10,302 nucleotides of DNA, taken from the NCBI GenBank assembly GCA_002317305.1, contig DCIZ01000110.1:13640-23941 (forward strand), written 5' to 3'. Origin of the DNA: Campylobacter sp. UBA1713. GTDB lineage: Bacteria; Campylobacterota; Campylobacteria; Campylobacterales; Campylobacteraceae. A program made the translations under genes and the position numbers. Under the pieces are notes generated by a model. It was given only the letters and a program-made list of their open reading frames with translations, did not search any database and was not told the origin of the DNA. Every line of letters begins with the position of its first letter. The first letter of the stretch is position 1. Positions 1 through 5,039 of the stretch are shown one piece after another.

Positions 1-84
1 GTAAAAATATGCAAACGAAGTTCCTTGAAAAACAAACGAAAAAGTAAGCCACCAAATTTACTTAAATGGTTTTTAGAGGTGCCC
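1..84 (-). repeat. Partial copy of MITE-like dispersed element (end only)
   Basis: Bases 64-84 match the inverse of the left terminal repeat at 2230-2250 with one mismatch in 21 (shared core TTTTTAGAG, then GTGCCC here instead of ATGCCC). Upstream of it, the words GTAAGCCACC, AAATTTAC and AAACAAACGA follow the internal sequence of the 2230-2441 element read in reverse. The small hairpin that the other copies carry between AACAAGCGAAGC and ATGTTTCTTT is missing here. The flank just after the end is TTTA, the complement of the TAAA that borders the complete copy. The outer part lies beyond the window. Confidence 0.75.
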
Positions 85-106
85 TTTAGGCTTTCAAACC
101 AAATTT

Positions 107-112
107 AAGGAG
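107..112 (+). promoter_or_regulatory. Ribosome-binding site for the YgaP-like gene
   Basis: AAGGAG sits five bases before the ATG at 118 and fixes that start. It lies only 23 bases beyond the repeat-element end at 84, so any promoter for the gene must lie in or upstream of that repeat. Confidence 0.7.
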
Positions 113-117
113 TCAAA

Positions 118-294
118 ATGTTAGGTAAAAAGTCAAGAATTTTTCGTGCGTTTTTAGGAGTTTTCATCATCGCTTTGGGCGTGCATTTTGGGAGTTGGTG
201 GGGAGCTTTAGGCATCATTCCGCTCTTTGTAGCACTTACGGGCGTGTGTCCAGTTTGTCGTTTTTTGCAACGCTGCCGCATTCCTCATAGGTGA
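118..294 (+). CDS. Small YgaP-like (DUF2892-type) membrane protein
   Basis: This 58-residue reading frame starts MLGKKSRIFR and continues into a hydrophobic stretch (about residues 11-44: FLGVFIIALG, then WWGALGIIPLFVALTG) and a Cys-containing end (CPVC, RFLQRCR). The plan is a basic N-terminus, two short membrane helices joined by a G-W-W-G-A-L-G turn, and a TGVCP motif. It matches the small DUF2892 / YgaP-transmembrane family, where a G-x-CP motif is typical. In YgaP this domain anchors a rhodanese, but here it stands alone, so its role is unknown. The three cysteines (CPVC plus one seven residues later) could bind metal or react with thiols, which is inference. The AAGGAG site at 107-112 supports the start. 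The gene is too short for most ORF callers. Confidence 0.75.
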   Translation: MLGKKSRIFRAFLGVFIIALGVHFGSWWGALGIIPLFVALTGVCPVCRFLQRCRIPHR

Positions 295-302
295 TGCAAG
301 TG

Positions 303-331
303 TTAAAATTCGGTGAATTTGTGAATTTTAA
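303..331. other. AT-rich hairpin downstream of the YgaP-like gene
   Basis: TTAAAATTC at 303-311 is perfectly complementary to GAATTTTAA at 323-331 across an 11-base loop. No T-run follows on the plus strand, so it is not a textbook terminator for the upstream gene, though it could stabilise the mRNA end. Confidence 0.3.
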
Positions 332-343
332 AAAAACTTTAAA

Positions 344-358
344 TTTACTTTAAGTAAA
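344..358. promoter_or_regulatory. Palindrome next to the toxin promoter
   Basis: TTTACTT, one T, then AAGTAAA form a perfect inverted repeat with 7-bp arms. It ends eight bases before the putative -10 box at 366-371, where a regulator could block RNA polymerase. No regulator is identified. Simple AT-richness is an alternative explanation. Confidence 0.3.
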
Positions 359-365
359 AAATAGT

Positions 366-371
366 TAAAAT
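366..371 (+). promoter_or_regulatory. Putative -10 box of the small toxin-like mRNA
   Basis: TAAAAT lies about 57 bases before the peptide start codon, with no -35 but an A/T-rich upstream tract, the usual Campylobacterota sigma-70 pattern. Transcription would begin near 376-379, giving a leader of about 50 bases. Confidence 0.45.
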
Positions 372-374
372 CCT

Positions 375-448
375 GTTTGGTTTAAGGCTAGTCGTGCTAT
401 GCATCGAAAGAAAGGTAGTTGAACGCCATGGAAGAGTTGAAATGTATA
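375..448 (-). ncRNA. Candidate antisense antitoxin RNA (IsoA-like)
   Basis: On the minus strand, TATAAT (plus-strand ATTATA at 455-460) sits inside the peptide gene. Transcription would start near 448 and run across the start codon (428) and the ribosome-binding site (411-415), covering exactly what must be masked. This is the arrangement of IsoA1 opposite aapA1, whose RNA is about 80 bases. The 3' end drawn here is a guess: the nearest T-rich tract on this strand corresponds to plus-strand 356-361. Confidence 0.4.
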
Positions 449-502
449 ATGGAAATTATAGTTTTGGCTTTGGAAATAGTTGTTTTGTTGAAAAAGCTAT
501 AG
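428..502 (+). CDS. Putative 24-residue hydrophobic toxin peptide (AapA-like)
   Basis: The frame begins ATGGAAGAG and encodes 24 residues: an acidic/mixed start (MEELKCIMEI), an Ile/Val/Leu/Ala core and the end VVLLKKL. It would form one short membrane helix with a basic C-terminus. As I recall it, H. pylori AapA1 (30 residues) ends in a similar V-V-V-L-L-K-R. The likely ribosome-binding site is AAAGG at 411-415, 12 bases before ATG, a long spacing that suits a weakly or conditionally translated toxin. An internal ATG at 449 would give a 17-residue form. The N-terminus lacks the basic residues of AapA1, which is the main weakness. It could also be a chance frame in a non-coding RNA. Confidence 0.5.
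   Translation: MEELKCIMEIIVLALEIVVLLKKL
455..460 (-). promoter_or_regulatory. -10 box of the candidate antisense RNA
   Basis: A perfect TATAAT on the minus strand. A second perfect TATAAT lies on the plus strand at 445-450, four bases away, so the two form an inverted pair. Both fall within codons of the 24-residue peptide. Confidence 0.45.
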
Positions 503-664
503 CTAATCAACAAAACTAGACCCCTAATTAAGTAAATAATATTAGCATATCCTCACTTAACTTTACCTTATTCCATCATCTCATTTTATGCTAGGCACGG
601 GTGAGGATTGCCAGCAGGTTTTCTTTTTTTTGACCTTTTTTTTAAAAACAGATTAACAACTTTT

Positions 665-704
665 GGCGTCTTTAAAAAACCAAAACCAGTTTTACAAAGA
701 CGCC
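665..704. terminator. Hairpin between the toxin-like locus and the transporter gene
   Basis: GGCGTCTTT (665-673) and AAAGACGCC (696-704) are perfect 9-bp arms around a 22-base A/T-rich loop, 48 bases beyond the stop of the minus-strand transporter gene. The GC-rich foot suits a transcription barrier for that gene, but the T-run that would complete an intrinsic terminator on the minus strand is weak. T-runs are present further left (622-643) only on the plus strand. Confidence 0.45.
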
Positions 705-751
705 CTTAAACTTTGCTTTGTAAGTTGTATTTTAGCAAAACCCACTTAAAT

Positions 752-2101
752 TTACTTTAAAAAATTATCATAAAAACTGCTTACAAAAACCACAAGAATC
801 ACAAACGGAATGACATAACGCACATAAAAAAACCACACATTTACAAATTTTTCGTTGCCCGGCGCGCCTAGCAAAATTTCACGTTTTGCCTCATCTTTTA
901 GCACCCAGCCGACATAAATGGCACAAAAAAGAGAAGTGAGCACAAAAAAGATAGTGGCACTAATGGCGTCATAAGCGTCAAAGATATTTTTGCCAAAAAT
1001 GAGCACGTCTTTTAGCACATTTGTCGCCATAAGAGACGGAATGTTGCCCAAAACAAAGATGACCCCCAAAACAAGCGCGATGGCTTTTTTACGCCCAATA
1101 GCAAATTTTTCCTCCAAAACCGTAATGATGACTTCGTAGATAGGCAAAGATGTAGTAAGCGCGGCTATCATAAGAAGCAAGAAAAACGCAACGGCAAAAA
1201 ACCCGCCAAAACTCATGCTAGAAAAGACGATGGGCAGGCTCTTAAAGACGAGGCTAGGACCGCTAGTAGGCTCCACGCCAAAGGTAAAGAGAGATGGAAA
1301 GATCATAAAACCAGCCACAACGGCGATGACAGTGTTTAAAACGCCTGTGATGACAGCAGTAGAAACCAAATTTTCATCTTTTTTGACAAAGCTAGAAAGC
1401 GTTATCATCACGCCAAAGCCCAAAGAGAGCGCAAAGAAAACTTGTCCCAAAACGTCTACAAAAAGCTTTGAATTTATCTTGCTAAAATCTGGCGTTAGGT
1501 AAAATTTGACCCCTTCTACCACGCCGTCAAGCGTTAGGTTTCGTAGCACCATGCCTATCATGAGCAAAAACAAAAGCGGCATCAAAAACTTCGCCGCCCG
1601 CTCGATGCCCACGACCGCACCACGAATCAAGATGACAAAATTTACCGCCACAAAGACAAACGTCATGATGGTGATGGCAAGCGGCGCGTCTATGATGTTT
1701 TTTTCGTAAAAAACTGCCGTTTGCGCTGCTGTTACAGGCGTGCCAAGATCGAGCGAACCGGTGAGAACTGCCCAAATGTAGTTAAGCACCCAGCCGCCGA
1801 TGACCATGTAGTAAGCCATGATGCCAAAAGCGCCCACAAGCCCCATCCAGCCCACCACGCGCCACTTGCCGCTAAATGCGTCTACGGCGTTTTTGCCGAG
1901 CCGTCTGCCGATGGCATTTTCGACCAAAATCATCGGAATTCCGATGACTATCATGGCGATGCAAAAGACCAAAACATATGCACCACCGCCGTTTTGTCCT
2001 ACCAAATAGGGAAAACGCCAAGTCGCACCAAAACCGACAGTTGCACCAGCGACCGCCAAAACGTAGGTGAGTTGCGAACTCCAAGTATCTCTCTTTTCCA
2101 T
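752..2101 (-). CDS. Neurotransmitter:sodium symporter (SNF/NSS) family transporter
   Basis: The 449-residue inner-membrane protein belongs to the SNF/NSS family (LeuT fold), which imports amino acids or similar solutes by sodium cotransport. Hallmarks are the TM1 signature WRFPYLVGQNGGGAY (residues 28-42), YYMVIGGW (97-104) in TM3, FFALSLGFG (222-230) in TM6 and AALTTS (313-318) in TM8. I count 11 hydrophobic segments, ending with 420-447, like the short bacterial members (MhsT/Tyt1 type). Aligned by motif to LeuT, Na2-site Thr/Ser positions are kept (T316, T317), but the Na1 side-chain ligands Asn27 and Thr254 are A26 and A224 here, and Asn21 is A20. Asn286 is kept as N256. Substrate is unknown; small or aromatic amino acids are plausible. 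The start is supported by AAAGGA (minus strand, 2113-2108) six bases upstream. A TAGAAT -10 box lies at 2139-2134. The gene stands alone. Confidence 0.93.
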   Translation of the reverse strand: MEKRDTWSSQLTYVLAVAGATVGFGATWRFPYLVGQNGGGAYVLVFCIAMIVIGIPMILVENAIGRRLGKNAVDAFSGKWRVVGWMGLVGAFGIMAYYMVIGGWVLNYIWAVLTGSLDLGTPVTAAQTAVFYEKNIIDAPLAITIMTFVFVAVNFVILIRGAVVGIERAAKFLMPLLFLLMIGMVLRNLTLDGVVEGVKFYLTPDFSKINSKLFVDVLGQVFFALSLGFGVMITLSSFVKKDENLVSTAVITGVLNTVIAVVAGFMIFPSLFTFGVEPTSGPSLVFKSLPIVFSSMSFGGFFAVAFFLLLMIAALTTSLPIYEVIITVLEEKFAIGRKKAIALVLGVIFVLGNIPSLMATNVLKDVLIFGKNIFDAYDAISATIFFVLTSLFCAIYVGWVLKDEAKREILLGAPGNEKFVNVWFFYVRYVIPFVILVVFVSSFYDNFLK

Positions 2102-2107
2102 TTTGAA

Positions 2108-2113
2108 TCCTTT
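2108..2113 (-). promoter_or_regulatory. Ribosome-binding site for the SNF transporter
   Basis: Minus-strand AAAGGA, six bases before the ATG at 2101-2099. Confidence 0.65.
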
Positions 2114-2133
2114 TTTAGGCGTAAAAAAGCGAG

Positions 2134-2139
2134 ATTCTA
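2134..2139 (-). promoter_or_regulatory. Putative -10 box for the SNF transporter
   Basis: Minus-strand TAGAAT would start transcription near 2127, giving a leader of about 25 bases that includes the AAAGGA site. No -35 is seen, as is usual in this group. Confidence 0.45.
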
Positions 2140-2214
2140 GCCTTTTTGAACTTAAAATGAGGTTTTATTTGCAGTTTAAATTTGAGTTTTAAGAAATTTG
2201 CGTGGTAAATTTGG

Positions 2215-2220
2215 TATAAT
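2215..2220 (+). promoter_or_regulatory. Putative promoter reading into the dispersed element
   Basis: TATAAT preceded by TTGG lies ten bases before the left terminal repeat at 2230. A start near 2227 would place the whole inverted-repeat element in the leader of a transcript reaching the RM gene at 2509. Confidence 0.45.
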
Positions 2221-2229
2221 CTAACTAAA

Positions 2230-2441
2230 GGGCATCTCTAAAAACCATTTAAAACGAAATTTGTGGCTTGCTTTTAAAGAAACATCGGCTAACGCCGAGC
2301 GCTTCGCTTGTTTTGCGTTTGTTTTTACGCTTTTTTGCCTTAAAACTCGTCAAATACGCTAGTATTCTCCTCGTTTTAAAACAAAAAAATCACTAAAAAC
2401 GCTCCGCAAAAATCAAGCCAAAATGTTTTTTAGAGATGCCC
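2230..2441. mobile_element. MITE-like element with 21-bp terminal inverted repeats
   Basis: The element is 212 bp and has no gene. The left end begins GGGCATCTCTAAAAACCATT and the right end (2421-2441) is its reverse complement with one mismatch in 21. TAAA borders both sides (2226-2229 and 2442-2445) and could be a 4-bp target duplication. Inside are an AGCG/CGCT hairpin around 2298-2308, a CGGC/GCCG hairpin around 2286-2297, and a larger imperfect stem at about 2340-2380 with a perfect AATAC/GTATT core. GGCTTG (2265-2270) and CAAGCC (2414-2419) extend the end symmetry inward. Partial copies occur at 1-84 and 10237-10302, and a fragment at 4988-5001, so it is dispersed. Movement by a transposase encoded elsewhere is inference. 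Confidence 0.72.
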
Positions 2442-2475
2442 TAAAACAAGCGTTTTACGCATATATGTGGACATT

Positions 2476-2481
2476 TAGAAT
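2476..2481 (+). promoter_or_regulatory. Putative -10 box immediately upstream of the RM gene
   Basis: TAGAAT would start transcription around 2488, giving a leader of roughly 20 bases. It is an alternative to the TATAAT at 2215. The nearby AAAAGG at 2497-2502, six bases before ATG, is the ribosome-binding site. Confidence 0.4.
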
Positions 2482-2508
2482 GGTTCTAAAAACAACAAAA
2501 GGTAAAAA

Positions 2509-4986
2509 ATGTTAGACTTTACAAAATGGTTAAGGCTTCCAGAAGAGCCGTTAAAAAGCGCTGTCAAAAGCGAATTTTTTGATGATTTTGACTATACTGG
2601 CGACAAAATAGACTTTATGCTTACTAAAAAAACAGAGCTTTTTGGCGATGTGCCTCTACTTTGGGCAGAGTGCAAACGTGGCGATAAAGAAAACATCGAA
2701 GATTCGATTACGCAACTTGTAGCAACTATCGGCAAATATGGCTTCAACTTGACACAAACACCACAATACATAGGCGTTTTTGACGCAAGCAAATTTGCTT
2801 TTTTACCATATGGCGAGCTTTTGGAAATTTTTGTGCGTTCTGATGTAGACTGGACGATGACACCTTCAAACCACAAATCCGAAAAATTTCAGCATTTAAA
2901 AACCATACTTACGCCAAAAATTCAAAAAATGATGATTTTTGAATTTAACAAAAATGCCGATGAACTTCGGCGATTTATCGCAGAGAATCTAAAATTTGAC
3001 ATCTCTAACATTCGCAAATTTCAGATAACGAAAAATAACTTTTTTCACAATTATCTAAAATGGCTCAAATTTGTCAAGCCTACCATTTCCATTAACTGGA
3101 ATTTAGCCAAATCAAAATTTGGCATTATAGATGCAGATTTTTACCTTGCAGATTTGTTAAGTAGCGCAAACACAACGTTAGCACAAAATCTTGCTATCAT
3201 CTTAAAGATAAATCGTTATGAATTCATGAGAAACATAGACGAGATGGGGGCACTTTCTGTCAAAACAACTTCGTTTAATGACGGCGGAAAGGCACACGAG
3301 CGGTTTTGGGCAATATATGAACGTCCGCCACGAGAGGAGTTTTGGGAACACATCTTAGAGCGACGCGACATGCTAGTGCCACAAGACATTAGAGAGAGAA
3401 AAGGTGCGTTTTTTACACCTCAAATTTGGGTTGAAAAAGCACAAATTTGCATGGCTGAAAGTTTTGGTGAAAATTTTCAGGACGAATACTACATTTGGGA
3501 CTGTGCTGCTGGCACTGGAAATTTGCTAACAGGACTAACCAATAAACACAACATCTTTGCCTCTACCATAGACAACGCCGATGTAGCCATTATAAAAGAA
3601 CGCATCAAAAACGGTGCGAATCTATTTGAAAACCAAATTTTTCAGTTTGATTTTTTAAACGATGCCTTTTTCGATGAGCCTTGTGAAAAACACGCAAAAA
3701 AAGGCTTTTATGCAAGTTGCAACCTTTGCGTTCACTCAAAAATTCCACCAAAACTTCAAGAGATTTTGCGCGATAACGAAAAACGCAAAAAACTCATCAT
3801 TTTCATAAACCCACCATATGCCGAAGCAGCAAGTGCATCAACTGTAAGCAAAACGGGCACAAACAAGCCCGGCGTATCGACCACAAATGAGGCAAATACT
3901 AAATTTAAACCGCTCATAAAGCGTGCAGCAAACGAGCTTTTTGCGCTGTTTTTTACTAGAATTTACAAAGAGATAGACGGATGCAAACTTGCTACTTTTA
4001 GCAAACTCAAATATATAAATTCGCAAAATTTCAAAGATTTTAGGCAGATGTTTTTGGCACGTTTTTTGGGCGGATTTGCCATTTTAGCAAACACGTTTGA
4101 CAACGTAAAAGGAAATTTTCCCATCGGATTCTTGGTTTGGGATCTTGACACAAAAACCAAATTTAGACGTGTAAATTTACAGTTTTTTGATGCGAAAAAC
4201 AAATTTGTCCAAAATAAAAAAATTTACGTAAGAGAGAAAAAGCCCATAAATTCATGGTATAGCTCGTTTTACGATAAAAAAGGCTATGTTGTTGGCATCA
4301 TGAACACGCGTGGCAATGATTTTCAAAACCAAAACTACATTAGAATCAGCTCGCTTGACAACAACAACCATACAAACGCCATAACGCCGTCAAATTTGCT
4401 CGCCTCATGTGTCTATTTTGCTGTTCGTCACGCGATAAAAGCTGACTGGATTAACGATAGAGATCAGTTTTTTGCACCAAACAAAAACTGGCAAAAAGAT
4501 GACGAATTTAAAAGCGATTGCCTTGCTTTTACGCTTTTTCACGGACAAAATCGCATATCATGCAAAGAGGGCACGAATCATTTTATCCCGTTTAGCGAAG
4601 ATGAAGTTGGCTGTAAAAGTGCGTTTGAAAGCGACTTTATGTTTCGCTTCATAAACGGCAAACACTGCCAAAGCGATCTTTTTGGAACACAGAGCACAAA
4701 TGTTAAATTTGGCACTCATGCAAGCGAGCTTTTTGTAGCTGGACGCGAGTTTTTTTCATACTACCATGAAGTGGCAAAGTGCGAACATGGCTACTTACCA
4801 AACGCTTCGCTTTACGACATAAGAGAATTTTTTCAAGGACGCGACAAAACAGGCAAGATGAACGCACCACAAAAATCAAGCGATGAGCGTTATAAAGAGC
4901 TTTTGGTAGCACTGCAAACCAATCTAAATTCGCTAGCAAAAAAGATCGAAGGAAAAATTTACGAATATGAATTTTTAGACGAGTAA
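2509..4986 (+). CDS. Single-chain restriction-modification enzyme (type IIG-like)
   Basis: The 825-residue protein appears to combine cleavage and modification. Near the N-terminus, E22, D35 (KIDFML) and E54-C-K56 (AECKRG), followed by Q70, form a PD-(D/E)xK nuclease pattern. Methyltransferase motifs then appear in gamma-class order: motif X around KGAFFTP (298-304), motif I DCAAGTGN (331-338) binding S-adenosylmethionine, and motif IV NPPY (434-437), which flips and methylates adenine at N6. The remaining 390 residues probably hold the target-recognition domain. There is no separate specificity or restriction subunit gene, so a type IIG-like enzyme is the best fit; a solitary methylase with a dead nuclease is possible. 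An unusual C392-x2-H395 and C404-x2-C407 cluster lies between motifs I and IV. The gene looks more AT-rich than its right-hand neighbours, and repeat-element ends lie on both sides, which suggests acquisition. The start is supported by AAAAGG at 2497-2502. Confidence 0.85.
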   Translation: MLDFTKWLRLPEEPLKSAVKSEFFDDFDYTGDKIDFMLTKKTELFGDVPLLWAECKRGDKENIEDSITQLVATIGKYGFNLTQTPQYIGVFDASKFAFLPYGELLEIFVRSDVDWTMTPSNHKSEKFQHLKTILTPKIQKMMIFEFNKNADELRRFIAENLKFDISNIRKFQITKNNFFHNYLKWLKFVKPTISINWNLAKSKFGIIDADFYLADLLSSANTTLAQNLAIILKINRYEFMRNIDEMGALSVKTTSFNDGGKAHERFWAIYERPPREEFWEHILERRDMLVPQDIRERKGAFFTPQIWVEKAQICMAESFGENFQDEYYIWDCAAGTGNLLTGLTNKHNIFASTIDNADVAIIKERIKNGANLFENQIFQFDFLNDAFFDEPCEKHAKKGFYASCNLCVHSKIPPKLQEILRDNEKRKKLIIFINPPYAEAASASTVSKTGTNKPGVSTTNEANTKFKPLIKRAANELFALFFTRIYKEIDGCKLATFSKLKYINSQNFKDFRQMFLARFLGGFAILANTFDNVKGNFPIGFLVWDLDTKTKFRRVNLQFFDAKNKFVQNKKIYVREKKPINSWYSSFYDKKGYVVGIMNTRGNDFQNQNYIRISSLDNNNHTNAITPSNLLASCVYFAVRHAIKADWINDRDQFFAPNKNWQKDDEFKSDCLAFTLFHGQNRISCKEGTNHFIPFSEDEVGCKSAFESDFMFRFINGKHCQSDLFGTQSTNVKFGTHASELFVAGREFFSYYHEVAKCEHGYLPNASLYDIREFFQGRDKTGKMNAPQKSSDERYKELLVALQTNLNSLAKKIEGKIYEYEFLDE

Positions 4987-4987
4987 A

Positions 4988-5001
4988 GCATCTCTAAAAA
5001 C
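4988..5001 (+). repeat. Fragment of the dispersed-element terminal repeat
   Basis: GCATCTCTAAAAAC is identical to 14 bases of the left terminal repeat at 2232-2245 and lies in the same orientation. It is preceded by TAAA, whose first three bases are the RM stop codon. The sequence that follows (AAATTTGG at 5012-5019) loosely parallels AAATTTGTGG at 2257-2266. No second end or hairpin is present. Confidence 0.55.
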
Positions 5002-5027
5002 ACAAAAAAACAAATTTGGACACTTTT

Positions 5028-5032
5028 AAGGA
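5028..5032 (+). promoter_or_regulatory. Ribosome-binding site selecting the start at 5040
   Basis: AAGGA lies seven bases before the ATG at 5040. It argues against an upstream in-frame TTG at 5016, which would place this site inside the gene and has no good ribosome-binding site of its own. Confidence 0.7.
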
Positions 5033-5039
5033 AACAAAA

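Larger units (their letters stand above)
376..630 (+). ncRNA. Structured toxin-type mRNA (AapA-like) with T-rich 3' end
   Basis: The proposed transcript runs from about 376 to the T-run at 623-631 and holds several strong pairings. A 10-bp stem (482-491 with 507-516) closes a loop containing the self-complementary AGCTATAGCT and the peptide stop codon. An 11-bp stem with one bulge pairs 545-556 with 601-611 (ATCCTCAC with GTGAGGAT plus GC) just before the T-run. Bases 393-404 near the 5' end can instead pair with 588-599 near the 3' end (10 of 12, including one G-U). Mutually exclusive long-range and local folds of this sort are described for AapA1 mRNA of Helicobacter pylori, where the full-length message is untranslatable until its 3' end is trimmed. 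Assignment to that family is inference from layout, not from a sequence search. Confidence 0.5.

Noticed and set aside
339..760. Shared 15-base word TTAAATTTACTTTAA at 339-353 and 746-760
   Set aside because: The words are AT-rich and common in this kind of genome, and flanking similarity is too short to call a repeat; the second overlaps the end of the transporter gene.
1215..1709. Two plus-strand frames inside the SNF transporter gene
   Set aside because: Opposite-strand shadows of a membrane protein with clear family motifs; composition is unlike a protein and no ribosome-binding site precedes them.
2484..2495. TTCTAAAAACAA resembling the element end
   Set aside because: Only about ten A-rich bases match the terminal repeat, which is not above expectation in this composition.
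5016..5039. Upstream in-frame TTG start for the GlnD-like gene
   Set aside because: The AAGGA at 5028-5032 is correctly spaced for the ATG at 5040 and would be inside the gene if the TTG were used.
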